Positions 34,080-45,940 of a stretch of 64,000 nucleotides of DNA are shown here, piece by piece (position 1 is the stretch's first letter; every line of letters begins with the position of its first letter). The stretch spans positions 61,802,400 to 61,866,399 of the forward strand of contig OY992537.1 of NCBI GenBank assembly GCA_963921195.1. Direction: 5' to 3'. The notes beneath the pieces were generated by a model that was not told where the DNA came from, ran no database searches, and saw nothing but the letters and a program-made list of their open reading frames with translations. This DNA comes from Pegoplata infirma. Taxonomy: Eukaryota; Arthropoda; Insecta; Diptera; Anthomyiidae. The position numbers and the translations under genes were made by a program.

Positions 34080-35215
34080 CTTTTTACCCCCGTAGAATCA
34101 ACATTGGCAAAAACCCAGCCTTATTGAATCTTTTTTCCGGAAGGTGAACATTACATTACAAATTTCAAGTTTCTAGTACCATTATTTAAGTAAATGTAAA
34201 AGGTACCAAAAGTACAGTTTTTTACCCTTTTTTCCCACTTAGAATCATCATTGGCAAAAATTAAGCCTAACTGGATCTTAATTGCGAGAGGTGAACATAC
34301 AGTCCAATTTTCAAGTTTCTATGACTATTATATATAGGATATATAAAAAGTACCAAAAGTACACTTTTTACCCATTTTACCCCCGTAGAATCAACATTGG
34401 CAAAAACCCAGCCTTAGTGATTTTTGTTTCCGGGAGGTAAACCTACATTGCAAATTTCAAGTTTCTAATACCATTATTTAAGGAACTAAAAAAGGTACCA
34501 AAAGTACAGTTTTTTACCCTTTTTACCCCCTTAGAATCATCATTGGCGAAAATCCAGCCTTAGTGAATCCATATTCCGGGAGGTGAACATACAGTCCAAA
34601 TTTGAAGTCTCTGTGACAATTATTTTAGAAAATATAAAAGGTACCAAAAGTCCAGTTTTTTACCCTTTTTACCCCCTTAGAATCAACATTGGCAAAAGTT
34701 CAGCTCTACAGGATCTACATTCCGGGAGGTGAACATACAGTCCAAATTTCAAGTCTCTATGACCATTATTTCATGAGATATAAAAAGTACCAAAAGTACA
34801 GTTTTTTACCCTTTTTACCCCCTTAGAATCAACACTGGCAAAAATCCGGCCTTAGTGTATCTATGTTCCGGGAGGTGCACATACAGTCTAAATTTCAAGT
34901 CTCTATGACCATTATTTCAGGAGATATAATAAGTACCAAAAGTACAGTTTGTTACCCTTTTTACCCCCTTAGAATCAACATTGGCAAAAGTCCAGCCTTA
35001 CAGGATCTTCGTTCCGGGAGGTGAACATACAGTCCAAATTTCAAGTCTCTATGACCATTATTTCATGAGATATATGAAGTACCAAAAGTACAGTTTTTTA
35101 CCCTTTTTACCCCCTTAGAATCTACACTGGCAAAAATCCAGCCTTAGTGGATCTATATTCCGGGAGGTGAACCTACAGTCCAAATTTCAACTCTCTAGCT
35201 TCAGCGGTTTGGGCT
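34080..35215. repeat. 146-bp tandem array, about 8 copies
   Basis: The landmark ATTGGCAAAA (or ACTGGCAAAA) recurs at about 34102, 34250, 34396, 34541, 34688, 34835, 34980 and 35126, with spacing 145-148. Each unit also has CCGGGAGGTGAACATACAGT, CAAATTTCAAGT, a CCATTATTT word and ACCAAAAGTACAGTTTTTTA. More diverged units precede the 16-bp array (32880-33480). Confidence 0.93.
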
Positions 35216-35334
35216 GGGCGATGATGAGTCAGTCAGTCAGTCAGTCAGTCACGTTACTCTTTTATATATGAGTCATTCCATGTCAAACCGTACGATTTTT
35301 GCTAAAAATTGACTTTGATGTCCCCGATGTCTTT

Positions 35335-36480
35335 CAAAATTTGAGAACGAAGTCTTCATTAAAAAATATTTTACACGTGTTTCGGGAAAAAAATTAAAAT
35401 TTTTTTTTTAAAAAGGTATTTGCATTTGAAAATCGTCAAAATCGTGAAAAATCTTCCGACATGACAACATTTAAACTAATGTTTTTATAAAACTAGTGAA
35501 TGGATTTTGAAGTTCAATACCTTATTTTAAAGGTATTTGAACCTTTTAAAAAAAAAATTTTATTTTTTATAAATTGTTTTTTTTTTATTATTAAAATTTG
35601 TTTTTTTTACTTTCAGAAAATACAATCTTCGAACAAGTCGAAAAATCTGAAAAAAATATTTTCTTAAAGGTTAATATATTCTTAACATTCCCTCAAAATT
35701 TCAGAGTGGAGGTCGAATGGATTCTATTTTTTTACGATTTTTTTCCATTGCAGCACCACAAAAAAATTACATTTTGTATATAAACATTTTATTTTCAAGC
35801 ATGTTAACGAAAATGTCAACGCATGTATGTATGTGTGTATGTATTCAAAAACACACGCTACATATTCATGTTGTTCTTCAGCATTATTTGTTGTTTTGCT
35901 TTTTATATGTGTCGTTAGATTTTTTTTTAAATTGCATTTTGCGTAACGAAAATATCAATGCATGTATGTATGCAAAAACACAAGCTAACAAATTCATATT
36001 GTTCTGGAGATTTGTTTGTTTTGCTTTTTCTATTTTGTTTATATACAAAATGTAATTTTTTTGTGGTGCTGCAATGGAAAAAAATCGTAAAAAAATAGAA
36101 TCCATTCGACCTCCACTCTGAAATTTTGAGGGAATGTTAAGAATATATTAACCTTTAAGAAAATATTTTTTTCAGATTTTTCGACTTGTTCGAAGATTGT
36201 GGAAAACAGAAATTAAGTAAAAAAAACAAATTTTAATAATAAAAAAAAATTAATTTATAAAAAATAATATTTTTTTTAAAAAGAAGGTTCAAATACCTTT
36301 AAAATAAGGTATTGAACTTCAAAATCCATTCACTAGTTTTATAAAAACATTAGTTTAAATGTTGTCATGTCTGAAGATTTTTCACGATTTTGACGATTTT
36401 CAAATGCACATAACTCTTTGAAAAAAAAAATTTAATTTTTTTCGCGAAACACGTGAAAAATATTTTTTCATGTTTAATAC
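35335..36480. repeat. Long inverted repeat with duplicated centre
   Basis: GAATGGATTCTATTTTTTTA at 35716-35735 is mirrored near 36090-36110, and the match extends for over 400 bases per arm. At the centre two direct copies of a unit with ATGCATGTATGTATG and ACAAAATGTAAT-type words flank the axis. The open frames in both directions are arm sequence. Confidence 0.8.
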
Positions 36481-36677
36481 GTCTGGCAAATTTAAAGAAA
36501 ATCGGAAGAGGTGGTGTAAAAAAGGTGTTCGGTAGGGCGGGTCGATTTGTATGGATCGAAAAAAACTGAAAAATCGTATAGCAAAAACAAAATCTACAAG
36601 AAATTCTAAGAAACTTCTCCAAAGAAACCATTGGTCTAAAATCAAACCCTATACCGCGCCTAACGACATGAAAATCC

Positions 36678-37000
36678 GTCCGTCCGTCTGTCTTTCTGTC
36701 TGTGTGAAACACGCCAACCTTCAAATGTTAGCGGAAGAATGGAAAATATATACGGTAAGCTGCTGAAGAGTGGCGTATATATTTGTTATACTTCCGGTCA
36801 GATTAATACTAAATTTCAGCGAAATCTGTCCAGTGGTTCATAAGTTATTAGCAAAATGGGGAATTTCAGATGTGTTTTAACCCGAACTCCAGTGTTGAAA
36901 AAAACGTTAAACCCGCTTTGAAAAGGAATGGTAAGCCAAAAAAAATATTTTAGAAACTGTATTTGTCACTCAAAAAAACTAAAAAAAAAAATACTACACT
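36678..37000 (-). mobile_element. mini-me/DINE-1-like fragment in the foldback
   Basis: CCGTCCGTCCGTCTGTCTTT, ACACGCCAACCTTCAAATG, ATCTGTCCAGTGGTTCATAA and CACTCAAAAAAACT follow the order of the minus-strand copy at 24588. The GTCC tract is also part of the inner inverted repeat and reappears in complement at 37919-37930. Confidence 0.65.
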
Positions 37001-37289
37001 CAAAAAAAATAAAAATTACACTCAAAAAAATTTACACTCGAAATTTTTTTTTTTACAAAAATTAAAAAAAAAAAAAATTACACAAAATAAATCAAATACT
37101 GATATAAAAAAAATATTCAGTTATCAAAAATGTTTATCGGACACAGATTTTTTCCCCTCCGATAAGCAAATCTCCAATTTCATCCCACAAAAGTATCTGT
37201 GTTTTTTTTACGAAATATTATGATCCTCAATGAAATACTTTTATTTACTAAGAAAAACCAGCTTCCCTTTGTAATTAACATACAAAGGC

Positions 37290-37360
37290 TTTGGAGGGAA
37301 TCGAACCTACAACCCCTGCACTTACTTTCAGAGTATCACGCTACATGTTAGTATACTGCA
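37290..37360 (-). other. tRNA-derived module
   Basis: On the minus strand GTAGGTTCGATTCCC is a good B box and TACTAACATGTAGCGTG lies where an A box would be. No complete cloverleaf forms. It is probably a SINE head. Confidence 0.55.
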
Positions 37361-38222
37361 ACACAATATAAAATAAATAATGGAGTAAAATTATCATGGA
37401 TTAACGCTAAAATCAGCGATTTATTGTTAAAATTTCTTATCATAATTTTTCGTCTGTGGCGTTTTCATTACAAATCAATCTAATCATTTATTTTTCCATT
37501 TCAGGGATTATGTCTAATATACTTGCCGGTCATAATCCCACAAATTGTTCGAATTATATCCATCGGTAATTAGTAAAACATTGCCGCTGGATATGTTCTT
37601 GCAGCATATCGGTATATAAAACTATGTTTTCTTTACATCTGAGGTGTAGGGTATGTTCAGCAACTTTGTAGAAAATATTATGGCAAATATTTTTGTGAAA
37701 CATATTAACCCTCTAACTCCCTCTCATAACGGTATTTTTTGGCTCTATTCTAACAAATCGCAAAAAACACCCCGAAGGAGGGGGAGGGTGGGGATGAAAT
37801 GTTCTACAAATATGTTGCCAATAAAATTTTACTATATACCTCAGAGCACACCAAAGCCCAAAAATTAACACAAACACCAAAAAAGAGTCAAGTTCTATTT
37901 TTTGCTTATGAAAAAAAGGACGGACGGACAAATCTTCATGTCGTTAGGCGCGGTATAGGGTTTGATTTTAGAAACATGGTTTCTTTGGGAAATGTTCTTA
38001 GAATTTATTGTAGATTATGTTTTTGCTATACGATTTTGGACAAAAAAAATCGACCCGCCCTAGTGTTCGGTCTGACATGGAATGACTCATATATAGATTT
38101 GGTAATCTAAGTTTTGCTGGGACACTTTTGCACTTGCATCACTTACGAAATGTACAGGTCTTTTGGTTTTTTAATGGGGTCCTCGACTGATATTTCAATT
38201 CGTTTTGCATAGAATAGCAAAG

Positions 38223-38873
38223 TAATATAACATATTTTTTTCTAAAAAAACTTTGCTTTGGCAAGTACACCCAAATCTTCCGCAAAATATTATCATGATT
38301 TAATGTTTTGGGCAAGAGTACAAAATTTGCCAGAAATTTTTTTTCTTATTTCTCAAATAAAAATAAATTCTTATTATGTTGATGACACGTTACATTAAAC
38401 GAAAAGTATTGCAACATTTTATCATATTGATGTAACTTTTCTTTGGGTGTACAAGGGGAGGTCTTTTAATGAACACCCATCATTTGCTCTGAAAATTACC
38501 AACGAATTATAGAGAAAAGTTTTTCTTAAGCATAAATCCACATTTTTAGATGTCGAAAAATTCATAGCTAGAAAAAGTAGGTAAAATCGATTAAATATTT
38601 AAATCTTTGATATTTCTTTAAACTTTTACGATGTGGTTAAATAACACTGTGCAACACAATTTTAAATCTTGAATGGTATCAAAACAAAATTAAATGGGAT
38701 CAAAACAAGTTAAAATCTGAAACTATTGAGGAGTTTTTAAAACTTAGCTTAAGTTTTTTTTATGGCCCACTAAGGTTTTAATTTTTTTGCAACAGCGTTT
38801 TGAATATATAAAAAGTATTTATTAAATTTATTTCAGTGAAATTTGATGGCGGCTTTTTTCTTACACTCAAAAA
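38223..38873. other. AT-rich interval without a gene
   Basis: 38390-38452 has TCATATTGATGTAACTTTTC and related words of the TCATCATATTGAT repeat, ending CTTTGGGTGT. Otherwise nothing is recognised. Confidence 0.4.
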
Positions 38874-39348
38874 AACCAGCCTTGTCAAATTACTAGAAAA
38901 AGTCACGTAATCCCATTTTACCAATATTTGACAGTTTTCCTTGTTTTTTTTTTTAACAAAAAATTTTCGATAGAAATTTTAATTTTTGTTTGTAATTTTA
39001 TTTTTTTGTAATTTTACAAATTTTCAAGGTTTTTTTACCAAAAAAGATCTAACAAATTCCTTCGAAGTTTTGTTAAGCCAAAACAGTTGTAAATTTACAA
39101 TTTTTTTGGTAAAAAGCTTGCAAAATTACAAAAAGTTCGTAATTTTTAAGAATTCTCGCAAAATAGGAGGTAGCAAAAAATCTAGTAAGTCCCGAAACTT
39201 CCTTATCGCGTAAAAGAAATTGTATAGAATTTTATTGGTAAAAAGTTTGTAAAATTGCAAATTTTTTGGGAAGGGCAAGGAATTCTTGTCAAATAGGAGG
39301 TACCCAAAAATAGAAATAAAAAGTTTTTCTTTTTATTTTTTTTGAGTG
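38874..39348 (+). mobile_element. TA-inserting MITE, CTTGTCAA family
   Basis: Ends CACTCAAAAAAAC and TTTTTTTGAGTG, flanked by TA. The body has CCTTGTCAAATTACTAGAAA, TCCCATTTTACCAATATTTG and TAGGAGGTA words in the family order. Confidence 0.85.
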
Positions 39349-39447
39349 TAGAATATATTTACATTCTTTCTCCCATTTAGGGAATCATTTTATTTTTTTT
39401 TTTTTTAATATCCTATTCAAACACCACCAAAACGTGCGTTTAAAGGG

Positions 39448-39592
39448 TTAAAATGTTCTACGCAATTTTTTTTTGCATCGAATTTCACTAGGGATTGTAA
39501 AATACAAAAAGTTAGTGTGTCTTTTACAACCCCTAGTAAAATTCAATACCGAAAATTTTTGTAGAACATTTTAACTCACGCTAAACTCGTTG
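39448..39592. repeat. Hairpin-forming inverted repeat
   Basis: GTTAAAATGTTCTACG pairs with a right arm reading GTAGAACATTTTAAC, with further pairing at ACTAGGGATTGTAAAA and TTTTACAACCCCTAGT. The loop is about 20 bases. Confidence 0.8.
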
Positions 39593-39837
39593 ACCTAAAA
39601 TTTGTTGCACAGTGTTACTGAACGCAATTCCAATATGTTTTACAACACCATAAAACAAAAACGTCTAAACTTGTAAATCGTTTAATACCAAAATATTCTG
39701 CTTTGATTGTTGTTAATACCTTTGTCAATGTCAAACCTGCCTCAATATGAAATATTTTTATACGATAAAACAAAATTGCTATAATCTATGTGTGTCTGTC
39801 TGCCTGTCTATATAAAGGACATTCCATGCCAAATCGG

Positions 39838-40652
39838 ATACTTTAAATTATTTTTTTTTTTAGATTTTCCCAATTTTAAACAGCTTTGAATAGCGTTTGA
39901 GAAAACTCTTCATATATTTTTGATGACCCGTTCCAGCGATATTTTTTTTTATAAATTTTTGTTTTTCAAGAACTTTTTTAAATTTTTTTTTTAACAATAT
40001 TTAAAGTGAAAAATTTGTATGTGAACCGCCTTAAGGGTCAAAGATAAAGGGTTGGTTCTTAAATGTTTGGCATGAAAAACGTTTGATCTTATATTTGACT
40101 GCTCAAGGGGCACTCTTAGGGCAGTTAGAGCAGTAGGATCAAATTTAAAAAAAAAAAATAATTTTGTATAGGAGCCTCCTTAGGGAGTAAAATAGGGTGT
40201 CGGTATGTTCGGAACAAATATTTAAGGGTAAAAATTAATAGGGTCAGCCTTGTTACTGACCCTTCTAGGACGCTCCAGTAAGAACTGAATATAGTATTGG
40301 AAAATTGCAATACAAATTTTTCTAAAAATCTGATAAAATATTTATAATCATAATCCCACTATTTTACTCGGGCAAAAATGTGTAGAATCGATAGAAGTTT
40401 TTTACAAAAATATTACAAATAAGTCAAAGAGTACGAAGATTTTCAAAAAAGGGATTTTTATTTAAAATTCGCACATTGAAATTTTTTTTAAATAATAAAA
40501 AAAAAATTGAGTAAATATTTAAAATATTTGATATCTTTTTAACGGGTCATCAAAAAAAATCTGAAAATTTTCCAGGAAGGAGTTGTCAAAGGGTACTAAA
40601 AATTGGAAAAATTTAAATTTTTTTTAAAGTGTCCAATTTGTCATGGATTGCC
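39838..40652. mobile_element. CATTCCATGT foldback family, copy in a mini-me remnant
   Basis: The left end GGACATTCCATGCCAAATCG and the right end CAATTTGTCATGGATTGCC are diverged inverted ends. The body shares GGGGCACTCTTAGGGCAGTT and ACGCTCCAGTAAGAACTGA with related copies. The sequence just left, GTCTGTCTGCCTGTCTATAT, is a (GTCY) tract. Confidence 0.75.
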
Positions 40653-41279
40653 TTACATATATGTTAGTAAATTTCTTTCCGTTTGAATTGCCACCTGCCA
40701 ACACAAAATAACGTTTATTTAAAAAAATGTTATTGCCAATTACAAAACACCTAAAATGTGTTTTAGTCTAATGAATAAATAAAGGCAACCTATTTTGTGT
40801 ATAATGTAACCCAAATTAAAGTCTTTTACAGAATCATCCCTACGAAAAAGAGGTGCTAATAGTATCATGACTAAATTTAATATTACAATAACGAGATAAG
40901 GGTGTCAACAAAATAAATAAAGATTCTGTTACAAAGGATTAAATTACAAAAAATTTATACACATTTTTGGTAATTTTATGAAAATTGTTTAGGCAATAGC
41001 GAAAAATATGTTCAAAAAACTTTATGTGTACACTCAGAGAAGAGATATGATTGCGGCAACCATAATATAAGAGCGTCATAATATGATTGAAAATGTTGAC
41101 AGCAATCATAAAATTTTTGTTGCAATCATATTATGGTCCTAAATTATAGATTTATGATTATTTAGGATCATTTTATTACTAAAAACATGTTATGGTTGCT
41201 ACCAAAAAGTTATGATAAAATTTTTAATCATATTTTATAACATTTTTGTTAATAAGTCCAAAAATTAAAAATTTTAACT
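40653..41279. other. Interval without a gene
   Basis: 41030-41230 has alternating ATAATATGATT and ATCATATTATG words of an unplaced repeat beginning ACACTCAGAGAAG. The rest is unrecognised. Confidence 0.35.
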
Positions 41280-41511
41280 TTTTTGTTGTAAGTATCGCGA
41301 GATAGGTATTTTAAATACCTTTGATTTGATACCAAAAATGCCTATATTAATTTTGAGTAAATAGTAGAGTTGTCAACCGATTAAGAATAATTCGATTAAT
41401 CGATCAAACAAAACCAAACTTTTGTTCGATTAATTTAAAAATGAGGATTTTCGAATAACGAATAAATCGATTAATTTATGTCAATTAATCGAACAATTAT
41501 TTTTTTTATAC

Positions 41512-41950
41512 CGTTCAACAACAGTATCGAAATATCGGTCTAGGACCCCATAAAATATATATTATTGATCAGTGATCGATTCTAAGCCATTCTAGCGATG
41601 TCCGTCTATGGAAATAAAATAGCTATACTCCTGAAGTTTGTACGATTATGTCTTATGGTCATAGGCTGGTTAAATTCAGTGGAAAAATCGGACACGGGGA
41701 AAATGTTCCACCTTTAAGAACTAAAATACCACCAGAAAAACACATTTTTTAGATTTTTTTTTGTTCCACAAATGAAATATTTTTATGCCATATGACGTTC
41801 ATTGCATTTGGACCAAGATGATTAGGAAATGCTATTTTTTCGGCCCGCCCCCTTTTAAGGGCGCGGTTATAGAAAATAATGCAAAATAATGATAAAAGTG
41901 TTTTTAGGCGTAAATTTCCTAAAAATAAATTTGTAAACATTTATGATGGT
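41512..41950 (-). mobile_element. mini-me/DINE-1-like element, subfamily II
   Basis: CGAAATATCGGTCTAGGACC, CCATAAAATATATATTATTG, GATCAGTGATCGATTCTAAG, GCGATGTCCGTC, a CCCGCCCCCTTTTAAGGGCG block and the rest of the body follow the order at 61321. The GTCY tract is reduced to one or two units. Confidence 0.75.
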
Positions 41951-41999
41951 GTTCTCTAAGGTCTCCCGCCAACTTCCACCAACTAAAAACTTAAAATTA

Positions 42000-42660
42000 T
42001 TAAAATTATAACTTAAGTTGTTATTTATTTCGGTTTGAGTCCATATTAATTATTTCTGAGAAATAATTATTTTTGTTGTACAATGAGAAAATCTGAAAAA
42101 AAATAATTCGGAAGAAGCCACCCTTCCTTCGTCAGCACTCTTCAATTGTCACTGTAGGTGTGTAAGATTAAGATCAGCTATTTAAACGTACGTTAAGTCG
42201 AAAAAGATGACGGGAATTATATCACATTTCATTACCAATTAATTCTTAGAATTACGAAATATAAATTCAAACTTAACGGACATTTTTCAAGACTTGAAAA
42301 GTCCTACTAAGGGTTGCAACTCTTAGAAAAACTACTACAGTGTAAGAAATTACAACTGTGTTAGAAAAAGTTAAAAATAGATTCATTAAGTTCGTGCTAA
42401 ACGTAACATATGGGTAATGAAATGTGATATAATTCCCGTCATCTTTTTCGCCTTAATGTACGTTTAAATAGCTGATCAATCGAAGAGTGCTGACGAAGGA
42501 AGGGTGGCTTCTTCCGAAAGCTGTCTACATCTTCCACTTAGCCTGTGTTGTCAATTAATTTCTTTCAGATTTTCTCATTGTACAACAAAAATAATTATTT
42601 CTCAGAAATGATTAATATGGACTCAAACCGAAATAATAAAAACTTCAGTTATAAAATATA
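42000..42660. mobile_element. Foldback nested in the hAT-like element
   Basis: GTTGTACAATGAGAAAATCTG with CAGATTTTCTCATTGTACAA, and GATGACGGGAATTATATCAC with GTGATATAATTCCCGTCATC, pair across a short centre. The arms are about 240 bases. GCCACCCTTCCTTCGTCAGC lies in the left arm with its complement in the right. Confidence 0.85.
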
Positions 42661-43047
42661 AAGTCCAACAATATATAAAACAGAATTAGTAGTATTAAAA
42701 TTTTAAGTTTTTTCATACATTTTTTACATACAAAATGCCCACTTTTTTATTCGTTATTCTCTTCGATTAATCGATTAATTTTTAAGATTTAATCGTTTGA
42801 TCGAACGAACAAAACCTATTATTTGAATTATTCGAAGAAAGTTGAAAGGCGAATAATTGACAACTCCAGTAAATAGGCGTAAACCGTAAAAAAACTGAAA
42901 AGGTCAACTTCCCCCATACAAATCGACCCCCCTAAAAATTAGTTTGGGCCGCTAATAAAATACGTGTCGAATTGATTTTTGTTTTGAACAACATATCCAA
43001 ATTTTATAAAGATCGGAGGGTGACACCAGGGAGACATCCCTTGTGAT

Positions 43048-44735
43048 ACATTTTTCATATAGAAAAATTCTCAGATTCTGAGACATTTTTCATATAGAAA
43101 AAAAATCTCAGATTCTGAGACATTTTTCATATAGAAAAATTCTCAGATTCTGATACATTTTTCATATAAAAAAATTCTCAGATTCTGAGAAATTTTTCAT
43201 ATTGAAAAATTCTCAGATTTTGAGATATTTTTCATATAGAAAAACCCTCAGAATCTGAGACATTTCTCATATAGAAAAATTCTCAGATTCTGATACATTT
43301 TTAATAAAAAAAAATTTTCAGATTCTAAGATATTTTTCATATAGAAAAATTTTCAGATTCTTAGAAATTTTTCATATAGAAAAATTCTCAGATTCTGAGA
43401 CATTTTCCATATAGAAAAATTCTCAGATTCTGTGACATTTTTCCTATAGAAAAATTCTCAGATCCTGAGATATTTTTCATACAGAAAAATTCTCAGATTC
43501 TGAGAAATTTTTAATATAGAAAAACTATCAGGTTCTGAAACATTTTTCATATAGAAAAATTCTCAGATCCTGAGATATTTTTCATATAGAAAAATTCTCA
43601 GATTCTGAAACATTTTTCATATAGAAAAATTCTCAGATCCTGAAACATTTTTCATATAGAAAAATTCTCAGATTCGGAGACCTTTTTCATATAGAAAAAC
43701 TCTCACATTCTGAGACATTTTTCCGACAGAAAAATTTTCAGATTCTGAGAGATTTTATAAATAGAAAAATTCTCAGATTCTTAGATATTTTTCATATAGA
43801 TAAATGCTCAGATTTTGGGACATTTTTCATAAAGAAAAATTCTCAAATTTTGAGACATTATCATATAGAAAAATTCTCAGATTCTGAAACATTTTTCATA
43901 TCGAAAAATTCTCAGATTCTGAGACATTTTTCATATAGATAAATTCTCAGATTCTGAGACATTTTTCCGACAGAAAAATTTTCAGATTCTGAGAGATTTT
44001 ATAAATAGAAAAATTCTCAGATTCTTAGATATTTTTCATATAGATAAATGCTCAGATTTTGGGACATTTTTCATAAAGAAAAATTCTCAGATTTTGAGAC
44101 ATTATCATATAGATAAATTCTCAGATTCTGAAACATTTTTCATATCGAAAAATTCTCAGATTCTGAGACATTTTTCATATAGATAAATTCTCAGATTCTG
44201 AGAAATTTTTCATATTGAAAAATTCTCAGATTTTGAGATATTTTTCATATAGAAAAACTCTCAGATTCTGAGACATTTTTAATATAGAAAAATTCTCAGA
44301 TCCTGAGATATTTTTCATACAGAAAAATTCTCAGATTCTGAGACATTTTTTCGACAGAAAAATTTTCAGATTCTGAGACATTTTATAAATAGAAAAATTC
44401 TCAGATTCTTAGATATTTTTCATATAGATAAATGCTCAGATTTTGGGACATTTTTCAGAAAGAAAAATTCTCAGATTCTGAGACATTTTTCATATAGAAA
44501 AATTCTCAGATTCTGAAACATTTTTCATATCGAAAAATTCTCAGATTCTGAGACATTTTTCATATAGAAAAATTCTCAGATTCTGAAACATTTTTCATAT
44601 CGAAAAATTCTCAGATTCTGAGACATTTTTCATATAGATAAATTCTCCGATTCTGAGACATTTAGAAAAATTCTCAGATTTTGAGACAATATCATATAGA
44701 AAAATTCTAAGATTCTGAGACATTTTTAATATTTT
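43048..44735. repeat. 35-bp satellite, main array, about 48 copies
   Basis: Monomer CAGATTCTGAGACATTTTTC then ATATAGAAAAATTCT. A variant block with CCGACAGAAAAATTTTCAG recurs at 43721, 43965 and 44349; the first interval (244 bp) equals seven monomers and the second (384 bp) eleven, so part of the array has a higher-order repeat. Each monomer has a CTCAGA/TCTGAG dyad. It abuts the truncated element ending near 43042. Confidence 0.95.
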
Positions 44736-44737
44736 TG

Positions 44738-44902
44738 TGATCAAAATGAAAAAAATGTTTGATTGAAAAAATATACAATTAAGCACCTACAATTTGATAA
44801 TTGGTGAAACAATTTTCTTTGTTGGTGGAATTTCAATAACAAAATTGATTAAATCCACGTTTTTGTTGATTGAAATTTGTTTCAAATTCTTTCTGTGGAG
44901 TC
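44738..44902 (-). mobile_element. MITE fragment (AAGAATT family)
   Basis: TTTGATTGAAAAAATATACA, ACCTACAATTTGATAATTGG and the end AAATTCTTTCTGTG match the MITE at 45998-46455. The left part is missing. Confidence 0.65.
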
Positions 44903-45519
44903 AGGTTTTAATACGGTTTTTATATGGACTAACTCGTAGATTTTCAGACATATTAAATTAGTAAAATGTCTTCTATTCGTATTAAATTTACTTACAATTT
45001 GAATTATTTTTTGTATACTTAAGCCTTAGTGTTTCTTCGCAATACAGCAGCTTCTTTGCTTTGTTTCTTTGTTTCTTTGCTTCTTTGAAATAATAATTGT
45101 AATTTCCATACAAATTTAAAAACTATAATATTCTGAAAAAGTCATTGTATATAATAAAGTAGAGTTTATTCCAGTTCGAGGCAATTTTCATGTTTGCCAT
45201 AATGAAGTCATTAAAATACCACTTTTTTCTGTGCATATTTTTCCGTTTCATATTCATTCAGAAATACAGACACTTAAGTAAAAGCAATTGGATAACGAGA
45301 TTGTAGTACATTAAAATTATACATATGTACATATTTGAGGCATTCAACACTCACTGTACCGTTTCAGAAAAAAATTTCCGGCAAAAAAAAATTTTTAAAA
45401 TTTTCAAAAAAACTGTAGTTCTTGTTTGAGCAAAATACAAGATTTTTTTAATTTTTTTTTCAGTTAACACAAAAGTTTAACAACGAAAATTTTAGAAAAG
45501 TCAGCCGTTGAAATCTCAC
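44903..45519. other. Interval without a gene
   Basis: There is a short CTTTGTTTCTTTG microsatellite at about 45055-45090; nothing else is recognised. Confidence 0.4.
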
Positions 45520-45870
45520 TCATTTTTATAGGAAAATGTCTCAGAGTTTCCTAAAATCTGACACACAGAATTTTTTCAGAAAAAGACTGAAATTTTGGGA
45601 TATTTCTCCTAAAAAAAGGAAAAATATAAAATTTTGAGAATTTTTTCTATAAAAAAAATCTAAGATTCTGAAGCAGTTATACTTATGAAAAAGTTTCAGA
45701 TTCTAAGACATTTTTTCTATTTTTTCTAGAGAAAACGTATCAGATCTTTTCTAGAGAAAACGTGTCAGATTGAGATAAATTTTTTCTTTAGAAAAAATTT
45801 CAAACTGTTCTTTCAAAACATTTTTTCTTTAAAAAAAAAAAATTAAGATTCTGAGACATTCGTGCTAGAG
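45520..45870. repeat. Degenerate 35-bp satellite
   Basis: Scattered AGATTCTGAGACATT and TAGAAAAAA words at roughly 35-base spacing mark an old extension of the satellite. Confidence 0.6.
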
Positions 45871-45940
45871 ATTTTTAGGTTACTTCCTTTTATATTTCCT
45901 TTCTTCCCCCTTCTTCTCAGATTTTTTCTACACTCCAATA

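Larger units (their letters stand above)
35270..38088. mobile_element. CATTCCATGT foldback family, GAGTC-type copy
   Basis: The ends GAGTCATTCCATGTCAAACC and GGTCTGACATGGAATGACTC are inverted and lie in a TATATA tract that forms the Helitron 5' end. Inside are a large inverted repeat (35335-35810 with 36040-36480) and a second one (36532-36690 with 37905-38068). Confidence 0.8.
32343..38097 (-). mobile_element. Non-autonomous Helitron with internal arrays
   Basis: On the minus strand the 5' end is TCTATATATAAAAGAGTAAC (split by the foldback at 35270-38088) and the 3' end is a perfect hairpin, CCGGTA-ACGAAG-TACCGG, then GATGGTAAG and CTAG. The flanks are A and T with no duplication. A GACT microsatellite lies near the 5' end (35228-35250). 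Internal sequence includes a 16-bp and a 146-bp tandem array. No Rep/helicase is encoded. Confidence 0.85.
31661..38121. mobile_element. CCCAGCAAAACTT element containing a Helitron
   Basis: Left end CCCAGCAAAACTTTGGTAAT, right end AAGTTTTGCTGGG, flanked by ACAC on both sides (31657-31660, 38122-38125). 31660-31980 is rich in GTAATGCATTA-type words. The superfamily is not identified. Confidence 0.65.
31598..38222 (+). mobile_element. Eroded mini-me host carrying a nest of elements
   Basis: The left remnant has AAAACAAGTGAGAGTG and GGTGCCGAATC; the right remnant (38122-38222) has AATGGGGTCCTCGACTGATA, CAATTCGTTTTGCAT and AGCAAAGTAATATA. Together they read as the two parts of a mini-me split by the element at 31661-38121. 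Confidence 0.6.
41365..42868. mobile_element. hAT-like element, 8-bp duplication GTAAATAG
   Basis: Ends TAGAGTTGTC and GACAACTCCA, flanked by exact GTAAATAG copies (41357-41364, 42869-42876). The host reads through without this insertion at about 30300-30320. CGATTAATCGAT-type words cluster near both ends. It contains a mini-me copy and a foldback, and no transposase. Confidence 0.88.

Noticed and set aside
35717..36105. Frames in both directions sharing the same protein start
   Set aside because: They are the two arms of one inverted repeat, which produces identical peptides on opposite strands.
43048..44735. CRISPR array
   Set aside because: Regular spacing, but there are no unique spacers: the whole 35-bp unit is repeated. 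The sequence is eukaryotic satellite.
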